64,000 bases of DNA, taken from positions 5,559,001 through 5,623,000 of the forward strand of contig NC_081807.1 of the NCBI RefSeq assembly GCF_030704535.1, read 5' to 3'. Under the pieces are notes generated by a model. The model did not search any database and had not been told where the DNA came from. It saw only the letters and a list, made by a program, of their open reading frames with translations. Positions 1-12,064 of this stretch are shown here, piece by piece (position 1 is the first letter of the stretch; each line of letters starts with the position of its first letter). This stretch comes from Vitis vinifera (taxonomy: Eukaryota; Streptophyta; Magnoliopsida; Vitales; Vitaceae). The translations under genes were made by a program, and so were the position numbers.

Positions 1-2474
1 TTATTTCACTTTTGGTGTGGAACAGGGTAACACTGGAAACAAAAACAGATAAAATCCTGGACCTCAATTAGAAGGTTGAGCAATAGTGATCATATGTTTA
101 GTCAAACATGTTCTAACGGACAAAACATATCATATGCCAAGTTATCTGGATCAATATATTCCAATGGATCTAAAGGAACTTTGTACTGTAAATCCTTGAT
201 GACCACCTACCACTACAACAAATGCTAGAATATGTGAACTTAATGTTACTTAGTAACTAATACAAAATCCAATTTAGTCACGTTAATAACCAAAGTTCAA
301 GCCACAAAAGTCGGATCCAAGACATGAAACCACAAAAGCAAGTAACCTCAAAAAATACCCCAAAACCAACAATCATATCCACTGAACCCTTGACAAAATA
401 GTTGAGAATAAAAGGAATACTTACATGAGGACTATGATCAACTGACCATTCAACTTCATTAAACTCTTCCTTTTTATGATTGTCCTCAGCAGTACGCATC
501 AGCTGACATGAAAGACACAAAATAGAGTTAGCTCAAGCTGATTAGCCACATAATACATTTAAAGAAAAGGAAAAGACACATAAGGGGAAAAGAGAGAGAT
601 CAAAGTCCATCTGTTGATCAGAAAATAGTTGACACTTCACACACAATATTTAAATAGAGAATATTGATAGCAATGGCACAAAACAATAGTACAATGAGTT
701 ACACAGTACAGTAGTAGGTCTCACCAACAATTCTCCAACCTCCTTGGCTACAGACTCTCCAAAAAGTTGATCAACTAATGCTAAAGCAAACTCAAAAGCA
801 GTTCCGGGGCCTCTGCTTGTTGTGAGCTCCCCAGAAACTTGTAGATTTGATTTAACAGCCCTGAAGGTTGGAAGCTTGTCCATGAATGCTGGGTGACAAG
901 TCATCTTGCACAAGAAACTACATCCAAATCAGCCAACCAAATACATTCCTACATTCAAATTCATTAGAACTTGATCAAAAGACAAAGCACCTAACTTACC
1001 TGTTTTCTTCTCAGAAGGCCCCATGGTTGAAGTGTAATGGCTGGAGCAGCACATATAGCACCATACAGCCTTTTTTCCTCAGCGTGTTTGCTAGTAATTT
1101 TCCGGAGAATTTCACTATCCCTCAATCGTGCAGAGCCCGGCATTCCTCCCTTAAACAATGCACATGATATAAGCCATTTATAAAATATCAAACCAGATCA
1201 GAAGAATAAACATCGCAAAAGGGAAAACAAATAACAACAATTGATTTCATCAATTGGGAAATGCAAACATAAAAAGAACAAGAAATCTAAAGCTATGTCT
1301 GGTTCTAGGAAAGCACTAATGAAAGGAAAAAAAATGTTAAGGAAAACCATTTTCTCATGATAGGTTTTACTATGAAAAATACGGAAAAGAAGCAAATATG
1401 ATTAAAACTACTTGGAAACTTATGCATTTTCAAATTATTTAATTTTTATGTAAAAAAACTTAAATATGTTAATGAGTTTGACATACCATATAAAAATAAT
1501 TTATTGATTCTAAATCTGTTTTTAAAATTTTTCTTTACTTTTTCTTTCCTTCTATTTTCCTCTTTATTTTTTTCCCTTGCATTTTACCTCAAATTTGCAT
1601 AACCAAACATGGCCTAAAGAACTAGAATTTTTCCTCCAATTTTGAGTACTAGTTGCTTCTCTTCAATGGCCCTACCAATTAATGCAGGATCCTCATCTAA
1701 CACCACAAGCCCCTAAAACTCTTTGCTTCAAACAGTTGATAGGAACTTCTCTAACCTTATTCTTTGCCAAAATCTCCAATTGTCAATCTAATAAATTCTA
1801 GTTACCATTATCAGGCAGCATTGCTGCAACCACTATCACAACAACCCCATTCTCCAATTCATGAATCATACGATGTATAAAATCAGCAATAATGAAATCT
1901 ACGTTCTTGAAAACTAACCGGCAAAGCTATGAGATCAAAAATTTCATCAGAGCATGTTGAGATGGAGGTATCAGCAACCAGTCTGGTGCCGCTAGAAGCC
2001 TCAATCTCGAGCTGGGGTTCCACCGACGCCACAACCACGTTCGCACCAGCTCGCCGCAGAACGTCGACTAGAATAACCGCTTCCATTTCCTCCGTTCCAT
2101 ATCCAATAGGCACCAGAACCTGCGTCCATAACACAAACTCACAAAATTAAGACCTTCACAACCCTAAAACTTTATCCCCTCAAAAAACTGTTTGATTCCC
2201 GGGAAAATGCAAAAAGGGCCAAAAAAATTTCGTTCGGCTACGTTTTCCCTTCTGGGTTTTGTCCGAAACCAAAAATAGAGAGTGCGACAACCTTTTTGGG
2301 AGGAAGAGAGGTGGTGGTGGTTGGAAAGAGAGTTTTAGCGGATTTCGAGGAGCGTTTGGGAGTATGTGTTTTTGAGGGCGTGGAGGTGAGAGCCACCAGA
2401 AATGGGGTCTTGATGGAAGAAGAGAAGCTCAAAGAAGGTGGTGAGAGAAGCGGCGATAGACTCAGACACTTCAT
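1..2474 (-). CDS. DJ1C: Chloroplast DJ-1/PfpI-family protein, DJ1C type (partial, 3' part off the window)
   Basis: Minus-strand exons with GT-AG junctions: 2292-2474, 1919-2119, 1000-1149, 725-904 and 425-502; the rest lies beyond position 1 or in an unseen exon. The ATG at 2474 opens a Ser/Thr-rich leader like a plastid transit peptide. It is followed by a first DJ-1 domain: [15 protein letters not shown], then LPGGMPG (joined across exons 2 and 3), [13 protein letters not shown] with the nucleophile-elbow cysteine, and [19 protein letters not shown]. The last visible exon ends [14 protein letters not shown], the linker before the second DJ-1 domain in two-domain plant proteins. About 264 residues are visible of an expected ~440. 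Known for the family: the Arabidopsis orthologue is plastid-located and needed for chloroplast development; its biochemical activity is unclear. Assignment to DJ1C rather than DJ1B rests on remembered similarity and on the neighbouring MCCB gene. Confidence 0.85.
1292..1613. mobile_element. MITE-like element in DJ1C intron 2
   Basis: About 322 bp inside the intron between exons 1149 and 1919. The left end reads GCTATGTCTGGTT and the right end AACCAAACATGGC, which are imperfect inverted repeats of each other. CTAAA stands directly outside both ends (1287-1291 and 1614-1618), as expected of a target duplication. The interior is AT-rich and has no coding capacity. The length and termini suggest a non-autonomous hAT-like DNA transposon. 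The superfamily is uncertain, since a 5-bp duplication is short for hAT and the site may extend by a mismatched base. Confidence 0.45.
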
Positions 2475-2533
2475 TGCGTTTCATCAACTGCAAATTTCAG
2501 CTCTGGTTTCTCACTATATCCAGATTTTTTGAA

Positions 2534-3997
2534 GCTTCTCCGGTTTGAGCCCCATTTTTTTTCTAATAAACAAAAAAAAAAATTGAATATCCCCTAATAT
2601 TATGAATTATTGCTTTAATGAAAAATATTTTTTTCCCAAACAGTAGGAAATTTTGGTTTGAGTAATTATTGAAAACTGATTCAATTTTTCGTTTTAGTTT
2701 TTTTTTTCTTATTAGGATAAATATTGATAGTAATTCTCTTATTATTATAAAGAAGATATCAATATAGTTAATTTCATATAATTTGAAAAAAAAATCTATA
2801 TTTGAATAAAATAACTAAAGTGGTCTAATATCCTATATTGAATATTGAATGGGGAAAAAAATGAAAAAACTTATAATTTTATATATGTATGAATTAATCT
2901 CAATCGTATAGACACATTTTAAAATTATATAAACCTTTTAGACCTATAGTGGACGATATCTCGGGATTAGGAGTTAATCATTACAAATGATATTATGTTA
3001 TGATGTCCCCGTAAATAATATTTACATGATTGAAAGTTAACTATTATAAATGATATATATCTCGCTGTCTAAATAATCACTCTTCTCCATAAAAAAATAA
3101 CACATTTATTGTGTTTTATAGGACTGTGGTGCCAAATAAACATGTGTGCGTGATTGTGATATTTCATGTTGGACATAAATTTTTTTGTTTAAAGTTACGT
3201 ATGTATTAAATTATTTTAAATTTATAAACGCATGTTTAAAGTCGATGACCCGTTAAGCTTAAAGTGGGCAACATCAATATTATTGGTAACAAATCATTAT
3301 GATTTGATCCTACAATACTATGAGAACAACAAAAGTATTATATTTATATAAGGGTAATCGTCATATTTCTAAACGATAGAAAAAGTTTTTTGAAATAGAA
3401 CTTTAAACTAAATGATATTTAATAATGTTAAATATTAAATTGTTTATTTTTGTAATATTTTATTTTTATTAAATATTAAAAATTAAAAATAAAGAAAAAC
3501 CAACAAAAAAACAAAATGAGTCTGAAAGTAAATTATTTTCAACAAAAAATTAAGAAAAATAAACACTGTTTGGGTGTAGTCAGTATAAATTATAATAAAT
3601 TAACTTAATAACTTAATATTCGTTAAGTTAATCTAAGTTATTAAACAAATTTAGTAAAATGGACGTTATTTTGGTCTGATATAATTTTTAACCAAACCAA
3701 ATCAATTGATTAAACAAATTAAATTGATTTATCTAGTTAAACCAATCCACGTAACAATGGTTTAAATTGGGTTGATTAATTGTAAAATTGAAATAAAACT
3801 ATCACACCGTGTATATATATATAATTAATTAATTATAAATAGAGATAAATTTATTCAATAGGATTATCCGTGGCAGGCTGCCACCTAAGGGATATGCATT
3901 GCAGAGATGCCAGGTAGGACGATAAAATGAAAAGTTTAATATAATTATAAATATAATTTATAAATCCACTGCTCAGTGGATGCACAGAAAAAGAAAG
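2534..3997. other. Shared upstream region of DJ1C and MCCB
   Basis: Divergent intergenic stretch of about 1.5 kb between the start codons of DJ1C (minus) and MCCB (plus). It is very AT-rich, with several poly-A/T runs and a TATATATATATA tract near 3810-3825. No open frame of interest is present. It should hold the promoters of both genes. At about 3395-3535 it carries a decayed relative of the long-inverted-repeat MITE found in MCCB intron 8. Confidence 0.5.
3395..3535. repeat. Decayed half of a foldback MITE (same family as 10355-10718)
   Basis: The run containing GTTAAATATTAAATTGTTTA, then TTTTGTAATATTTTATTTTT and ATTAAAAATAAAGAAAAACC, matches base by base, with scattered changes, the left arm of the MITE at 10355-10718. 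The terminal GGTGGTGTTTG is not visible here, so this is an eroded partial copy. Confidence 0.5.
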
Positions 3998-6900
3998 ATG
4001 CTGAGGGTATTGGGAAGAAGAGCATCCACGTCTCATCAATGGCGAAATCCGGTATCACTTCTCCAGAAATGTCAGTTCTGCATAGGAGTGCTTCCCGACG
4101 GCGTCGATCGTCAATCTCCTTCCTTCTCTCAGAACTCCGCTATCATGAACGATTACATTTCCGAACTCAAATCGCATGTCCAAAAGGTCTGCCCCTTTTC
4201 TACTCTATGTGAATGTGAGTATATATGTGAGGCGTAATGGGCGAAGTTTGTGCGTTTTCGGTTTGTTTCAGGTGCTTGGCGGAGGAGGAGCAGAATCTGT
4301 GAGGAGGAACCGGAGCAGGAACAAACTTCTCCCTAGAGAGAGAATCGATCGCCTGCTTGACCCTGGCTCTTCATTTCTTGAGCTTTCTCAGGTTTCTAAT
4401 TTTCTATTTGATTTTTTATGTTGTTGCTTATTTGAGTTTAGTAGAGGTAGAATTTGGCTCTTTGGAAACTGCTTACTTTCCCCCCTCCTTTTTAGGTATT
4501 ACCGACTAATATAGCTTGAAAATTAACCCTATCGTTATTAGGATGAATTAGGTTTAAAGGAAAGATAACTAGTCAGTCCAGGAGTTGGCTCAGCAAGTAA
4601 GGCTTTCGCTTAGAAGACCTGTGATCATTTGATTATGAAATACTGACACCGGGGATTCAGAATTGGTAGTTAAATTTCGAAAAAAAAAAGGAGGGGACGG
4701 CCTAGTTTGGATATGCTTTCTGTTTTCTGTTTTTAAAATCAGTAAATAGTAGAAAGACTTATATAAGATACAAAAATTTGTAAAGCTTTACATTGAAAAA
4801 GTCATGGGTTTTAAAACTGTTTTAAAAGATTGAGGTATTAAAATTTTTTTATTACCTTAAATTTTAAAATTTCTGAAAATGATAAGATCAATCTATACTT
4901 TCTGTACAAGATATTTTACTTTTATGTAGAAATTTCTAATTTTAAAAACAAAAAACAGGAAATGTATCTAAAGTCGAAACCAACACTTAGTTCCTAGTGA
5001 TTTCAATTTCGTCAAGGTGCGATGGGAGTGATCCCATTTGTGGCATTGCCAGGACTGCATGCATCACATTCAATCTTTAGTTCAAGAAAAAGAGTAGTGT
5101 TTTGAATCATCTGATTCATCCAACAAGTGGATCAAATCACTAGTCAAGAATATTGGGAGCTCATGTTTCTCAAACATCACAAGTCTTGACTGTACTATTT
5201 TAGATCAAACAATTATCTAGATCCAGCACAAGCACTTCTCGATGCTCTCACAACCCCATGTATACATGCAAGCAGGCCACTCTAACTGAGGAAAATATTG
5301 TGTACTTTGGTATTAGCTTTGAATGAAAAAATTTTCTTTATCAATTGATTAAACTTGTTATATGCTTTGAGATAATTTATTGTCTATCTGCTTTTAGTTG
5401 TATTTTTTATGGTTAAAGCTTGCAGGCCATGAGCTATATGAAGAACCTTTACCATCTGCTGGGATAATCACTGGAATAGGACCTGTGCATGGGCGACTTT
5501 GTATGTTTGTGGCTAATGACCCTACTGTAAAGGGAGGAACTTACTATCCCATCACTGTTAAGAAACACCTTAGGGCACAAGAGATTGCTGCTCAATGTAA
5601 ATTACCGTGCATATACCTTGTTGATAGTGGAGGTGCTTACCTTCCAAAGCAGGCTGATGTCTTTCCTGACCGGGATAACTTTGGTAGAATTTTCTATAAT
5701 GAAGCACAAATGTCTGCAGAAGGTATTCCTCAAATTGCTCTGGTATTAGGTTCTTGTACTGCTGGTGGTGCTTATATACCTGCAATGGCGGATGAAAGTG
5801 TTATGGTCAAAGGAAATGGTACCATATTTCTAGCTGGGCCTCCACTTGTGAAGGTTAGTTCCAGATCTTTTGGCATGCCTAAATGCTTCATGCAGTGGCT
5901 GGATTCATAATTCTTTTTGCATGTTTTGCATGTTTCCTGAAGAATTATAAAAAAATAGATGCATGCTTTCACATACAAATGTTTTTGTGTGTATATCTAT
6001 GTGCATATGTATGGATCTATGTATAGACATAGTTATAGCTAAAGGATTGGTTTTACTAGGCTGCTACAGGAGAAGAAGTCTCTGCTGAGGATTTGGGAGG
6101 TGCAACTGTGCATTGCAAAACATCAGGGGTTTCAGATTATTTTGCTCAAGGTATTCTCCTTCTGTTACCCTGTGCTATCCATCTGACATGGCTAACTTTT
6201 GAACTCTCTCTGATCTTTCAGTGCTTTCTTCTTGCACCACTGATTTGCAGTTTGACTCAAACTTCTTTACGTAAACTGATATAGCACTTGGCAAGATGTG
6301 GTGTGATGAGTGTTAATTTGTGAGATTTAAACACAACCCTTGTTTCGAATTTGGTGTCAGGACAATTTTTTCATATTATTTTATTTTAACCCTTTACATT
6401 TATTTTCTAGAAGCCCTATGAGTAATTTTTTGCCTTTTTTTTTTAATCAAATGGTCTGCGTGCTGAACTCTGAAAAGGAGGCATTGCAAAAATGCTGGTG
6501 GCATGCTGCACAATTGGATCCAAGCTTCTCACAGTGAACTCTAGAGTGTGAATATATGCTATGAATATGTTGTCTATCAAAGCTGCTTTTACTTTTTGTT
6601 TATATGTCTATTTACTTTGCCCTCCTTTGCTATGGATAAAGTTGTGCATAATTTTCTTGTTTGAAAATTGATTTTATTAATTTGAATTTCATAAAGCATT
6701 AATAATGCTATTCAAATGTAAAGGATCCTAGTGTGTAGCAAGGAGATCTTCCCTTCAAATGTTGCAGCCATGTTATAAGAGTTATCAGATCCCTTCAACT
6801 ATATTAATAGCTATACACACATCATTTAGAAATTTATGGAGATGAATTTGATTTTAAGTTTGACTGAGAAGCCATTCCCATATGATAAAATCCAAAATGA

Positions 6901-9900
6901 ATTTAGTGGAATTCAGTATGCTCATTCAAGTTTTGAAGCCTCAACCTGCAGCCCTAGAGTTTTTTTTTGAAGTAATCTTTTACAGCAACCACAACTGAAA
7001 ATGCCTTTACGTTTCACTTTCCTGGTGTGCAATTTTGTTATTAGAATGACAATGTCTAAGGCAGAATTCATTGGTCCCCAAAGAATGAGAAAGAGAAGGA
7101 AAAACATCTCATCGTATGACAAGTTTTATGGGGTCCTTGTCCAAATGGAGTACTCATGTAAAGAAATTTAAAGATTTAAGTTTATTCTTCTTTCTCTCTC
7201 TCTCTCATGCTTCTCAGGAAAAATATAAGAAAAAAGAATATGGCCTTCTTATTTTAATCATGGTAGTCTTATTTGTGATTTTATGTCCATCTTGTAGATG
7301 AATTGCATGGACTTGCTATTGGGAGGAACATTATCAAGAATTTCCACATGGCTGGAAAACTGGGGATTGTAAATGAATTGCAAAATATTATTCCTGAATT
7401 TAAAGAACCAGTTTATGATGTAAAGGAGCTCCGTTCAATTGCACCAGCAGACCACAAGCAGTCTTTTGACATCCGATCAGTTATTGCTCGCATTGTTGAT
7501 GGAAGCGAATTTGATGAATTCAAGAAATTGTATGGAACTGTGAGGGCATTTTAATATCTTAAAACTCTAAGCTAATTGCATGTTCTTTTTGGCAATTTCA
7601 AATTTGGTAATTCTAGTTGTTTCTATGCAGACTCTTGTAACAGGTTTTGCTAGAATTTTTGGACAACCTGTGGGCATAATCGGAAACAATGGGATATTAT
7701 TTAATGAATCTGCTCTAAAAGGGGCCCATTTCATTGAAATATGTACTCAACGCAACATTCCTTTGGTGTTTCTTCAGAACATCACTGGATTTATGGTATG
7801 TGATCTCAACTTCTCTTCCCATTACTCTATTGATGAAGTTGTGCACCATTCTTGTGCCATTACATTCAAGAAGAGGAATGCATTAATGTGGAAAATGTTA
7901 TGTTTCTGGTTATTCGAGTCCATTCTAGAGGGGTTGATGCAGTGTATAGCTCTGCTGATTGAGGTTTAGGGAATGACAAATGGAGAACCAAATAAAAGGG
8001 TTAAAGGGCTGAACTAAGTTGCATGGAGTGTAAGATCTCATTTAAAGGTAATAAGAAGAAAATTAATATGAGATGAATAATGTAGGTAAAGGAAATGAAG
8101 ATGAACCACAATGTGAAATGTTTTTTCTGATAATAGAAGATGGACTAAGACATAATCTAGAATAAGGTCCTTGGAAACTCATTCAGATGTCTAATCCAAG
8201 TAATTGGAGTCTCAACCATCAAAGAGAAGATGAATCTCTACAGTTTTTTCTGCTCAAGGCCAATCAGACAACCTTAATCTTTTTTGTGAAAATGTTGTTT
8301 GCTTGGGTGTCTATAAGCTGTACAATTGTTTGGTTCTGTTATTTTGATTCCTTTTTCTTTTTAATGTTTCTTCTCAAACTATATGGAAAAGGAGTTTAGA
8401 GTGACCTTCATATAACATAGGTCTGAGTTTCATTGGAGAAATTTTTATTTTGATATTCTGGTTTTCTTTCCTTATTCACATGACAGTTAGTGACTTTCAT
8501 ATAATCTAGATCTGAGTTCTATTGAAGAAATTTATATACAACTGAACTAGTTTTACTCTCTTCTGTTTTTTTTTTTAATCTCAATGCACTTATTCTGCAA
8601 AATTCTTTTTTCCATTTTGTTTGACTCATGAAGTAGTATCACTTAGGATGGAACTCATGCAGGTTGATAGAATCATTTGGACCTGTAGAGCCTTTTCATT
8701 GGTAGGTCAGTTGATAAGTACTTGTTTGATAGGTTGGTTCAAGATCTGAGGCAAATGGGATAGCAAAATCTGGAGCGAAGATGGTGATGGCAGTTTCTTG
8801 TGCAAAGGTTAGTTTCTTCTACTTTTCTTCACTTTTTTGTTGGGATGAAAATGTTTTATATAATTTTTGTAATATTCATGACTGCATGTGAATCCTGCCT
8901 TAAGCTGGTATCTGCCCTGCATGGTGAAGAGCCTAATAGAACCTTAACCTCTCTAGCTGGATCCTTGATTTACATAGTTGGACCACTAAGGCCTGCAGTA
9001 GCCCAACTTCATATACTGGGCTTCTATGTACTTTGACATGAATTCTTGTGACTTTTTAATTCTCTTTCCTTTTTTATGCATTGTTGGGAGGAATTTTAGT
9101 TGCACACAATCTCAAACATTATATACAATTTTTAAAACTTTAGGACTAGACCTGCTGGAAAGCTCACTATTTGCGCATCTGTCTTAATTCAAGACCTTAA
9201 GCGTAGTCTTCTTAAGAGTCTGATTGTTGCTGATAATATGTTGAAGGATTATTAATTTATTTTTCTTATGTAGATAGACTTTAAAATCCCAAAGCTTCCT
9301 TTTTTATTGTTTTTATTTTGGTTAAGAAGCCCATAGGCTGTAAGCCAGCCATACATAGCGTGAACTGTGATGGCTACAATGCTTAGTTATTGCCGATCCC
9401 CAATACACCTTTGGTGTGGGCCTCTAGGCCACCAACAAACTTGCTATAATGCGAGAAAATGGAAGAAAAATAGTGCTATTAGAATGTCACTAGCTACAAG
9501 GTGCAGTGAGGCACACATTATGAACTCTCTCAATGGAAGACTCAATCAAGTGTAGGCCTTTAGAACTCAGAGTAGGTGCGGGTGCACATTGGACTTATCA
9601 CCCCAAGAACTGAACAGACTCTAACCTCCAATGGTTTAAGGATACTGAATTGAATATTATGTTGTTTGAGGTCCATTGGATGTGATACATTCAGAATAAT
9701 CTTTATTTAAGTGCTTTATCTATCTAAAAAGAAGGGGGAAAACAAAGTAATATCAGTTTTGTAATTATTAAATGATTTTTTTTTTTTTTTTTTTTTTTAA
9801 AAAAGGGACCAACTCTGTTGATTAAAATGCAGAAAAAAATGTGAAATATGGTCAAGATATCCAATTGTCAACATATTGTTATGGCTTCAATCATAGAATT

Positions 9901-12064
9901 TAAAAGTCGTTTTGTGTGACATCTACAAATTAATGATGTTTATCTTACAGATGCCTCGTTTGTTTGTTTTCTTTTTCCTACCAATGGTTTTTATTTTTCT
10001 TTTTTCCTTAAGTCATATTGTTTAGACCTTTTCTTTTATAACTTAATGAGTGCAAAGCTTTTGAGTTACATTTTCTCTTTAATATGGTTCTTTTGTTAGT
10101 ACTTTTGAATCACAAAGGAAATTAATACAGAGAAAATGCACAGGTTCCTAAAATTACTATTATTGTTGGCGGAAGCTTTGGTGCTGGAAATTATGCAATG
10201 TGTGGGCGTGCATATAGTCCCAATTTCATGTTCCTTTGGCCAAATGCCAGAATATCCGTGATGGGTGGTGCTCAGGTTAGCCCTTTAGCTCAATATGTTT
10301 TGCATGTGACTCTAATGTTGAATACTTGTCATTGCTTAGTACTTTTCAATCTTAGGTGGTGTTTGTTTTTTTACTTAATTCTAAGTAGAACTTTAATGCT
10401 TAATAGTGTTAAATATTAGGTTGTTTGTTTTTGTAGTATTTTATTTCTATAAAGTATTAAAAAGTAAAGAAAAACTAATATGTTATTTTTTCTATTTAGA
10501 AAAAGCTACATATTTTGGCTTTTTTTATTTAGTAAAAAGTTTATAATAAGTCATTAAAAAGTAAAAAAACAAACAAACAAACACCACCTCCATATTGGTT
10601 TTTTTTTACTTTTTAATACTTAATAGAAATAAAATACTATAAAAACAAACAACCTAATATTTAATACTATTAAGCATTAAGGTTCTATTTAGAATTAAGT
10701 AAAAAAACAAACACCACCTTAGTGTCTAACTTCTTCATTTGCCTTGTACTATCCTTTATCCATCTGTCTATATTTCAGAAGGTCATGTAGCTTGTATTTA
10801 GGAGGAGGTGATCCTCTTCATCTGCTATAGGAGGGAACTAACAGCATTCTGATTCTGTTACCTGTCCGATCATTGACATGTTATAATTTACATACTTTTT
10901 AAGGAGCATTCTTTTGTTTTTCTTTTTTTGTTGGCAACTGGGCAAAAGGCTTAGAGATTGTAACTGAGCCCCACCCAGGTCGATTTCTACCCTGATCCTT
11001 GACTACCCTGGTCAAGCTCCATAGGACTTGTTACGGTGCACTCTCCTATTGAAGAAAGAAAATGAGCTAGGACATCAGTAGTTTGACTGGTCTCCTGATG
11101 GATATTGCCCAGTCTAATGAAATCAAATTTATGCCCTAAGAACTTTGATTTGTTGAATCATTATCCAGACACTCCTATGAGCTGAGTTTGGTAATGTGAT
11201 AACATTAACTGAATGCTTGAATTTGAAAGATGCAATAAAGTGATCAATCTGCTTCTATATTGCAAGCTTGATACTGTTTCTCTATTGTAGACATAATGAA
11301 TTTACTTCCACCTCCTAAGGGGAGATTTGATGGCTAAACCCATTTTTTTTTCCCAAGAATCTTAATCCAGATGTATGGACTTCATGCAATTTTGTTATGA
11401 TATGTAACCCTTATGCTGTGTCTAATTTATAAGTTATTTATGTGTATGATGAATGCTGACAATAATGTGTAAATGCAACACAAAATCCTAATAAAAGAAG
11501 ATAAAAATTCCCCTTGCGCATGTTACCTTTTTCCCACTCAAATTCTTCCTGACCTTGCATGGTCCTGCATCTTCCTGATTTATTCGGCCAGTACAGAGTT
11601 ATTGGTCTGAGTCCTGAATCTGTTGGTATGCTCAAATTGTAGTTGTGATTTGTAGAAGTAGGCTTTTAAACTCTTCAGTTCTGATTGTATCATTCAGGCT
11701 GCTGGTGTGCTTTCTCAAATAGAAAGAGGCAACAAGAAAAAGCAAGGAATCCAGGTAAAGTTCTTTCTTGGTGTTTCTGCAAGGCACAATATTTTTTATT
11801 CTGAGCCAAAAAAACTGAACCATTGTGTGGGTAATGTGCTCATACGCGTTGTTGCAGTGGCCAAAGGATGAAGAAGAAGCATTCAAGGCAAAGGTGGTGG
11901 AGGCATACGAGAAAGAGGGAAGCTCCTATTACTCAACTGCAAGACTCTGGGACGACGGCATCATTGATCCAGCAGACACAAGAAAAATCATAGGTCTCTG
12001 TATCTCTGCAACCACCACCAACCATGCCCCAGAAGATACCAAGTATGGTGTATTTAGAATGTGA
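3998..12064 (+). CDS. MCCB: 3-methylcrotonyl-CoA carboxylase beta (non-biotin) subunit, mitochondrial
   Basis: Ten exons in consistent phase: 3998-4186, 4272-4391, 5419-5853, 6060-6150, 7298-7539, 7631-7795, 8733-8807, 10144-10275, 11698-11754, 11858-12064, giving 570 residues. MCCB carries out the carboxyl-transfer half-reaction: carboxybiotin on the alpha subunit carboxylates 3-methylcrotonyl-CoA in mitochondrial leucine breakdown. Visible signs are an Arg-rich N-terminal presequence ([11 protein letters not shown]), the acyl-CoA-binding oxyanion loop [13 protein letters not shown] (residues about 214-226) in the N-terminal carboxyltransferase half, [16 protein letters not shown] (about 448-463) in the C-terminal half, and the C-terminus GVFRM typical of plant MCCB. 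The start at 3998 is preferred over the in-frame ATG at 3980 because plant MCCB begins MLR. All family landmarks are present and the gene looks functional. Confidence 0.95.
4575..4692 (+). repeat. Possible tRNA-derived SINE relic in MCCB intron 2
   Basis: Starts with GTTGGCTCAGCAAGTAAGG, which resembles a pol III A box, and ends in an A run (about 4680-4689). The B box is not convincing and no target duplication was found. Weak call. Confidence 0.25.
4702..4990. mobile_element. MITE-like inverted-repeat element in MCCB intron 2
   Basis: The left part (TTCTGTTTTCTGTTTTTAAA) pairs with the right part (TTTTAAAAACAAAAAACAGG). The outer ends, CTAGTTTGGATATG and the complement of GTCGAAACCAACACTTAG, are looser inverted repeats. 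The interior is AT-rich and non-coding. It is non-autonomous; the exact ends and target duplication are not settled. Confidence 0.4.
10355..10718. mobile_element. Long-terminal-inverted-repeat MITE (Tourist-like) in MCCB intron 8
   Basis: A 364-bp foldback element. The left arm begins GGTGGTGTTTGTTTTTTTAC and the right arm ends GTAAAAAAACAAACACCACC. About 127 bp at each end are near-perfect inverted copies with roughly ten differences. TTA flanks both ends (10352-10354 and 10719-10721), the target size and sequence preferred by PIF/Harbinger elements. A third copy of the terminal motif (CAAACACCACC) lies inside at about 10578-10588. It lies in the intron between exons ending 10275 and starting 11698, so MCCB is not disrupted. 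Confidence 0.8.

Noticed and set aside
3976-4212. Alternative frame overlapping MCCB exon 1
   Set aside because: The frame from 3998 gives the known MCCB N-terminus and splices in phase to exon 2; this one does not.
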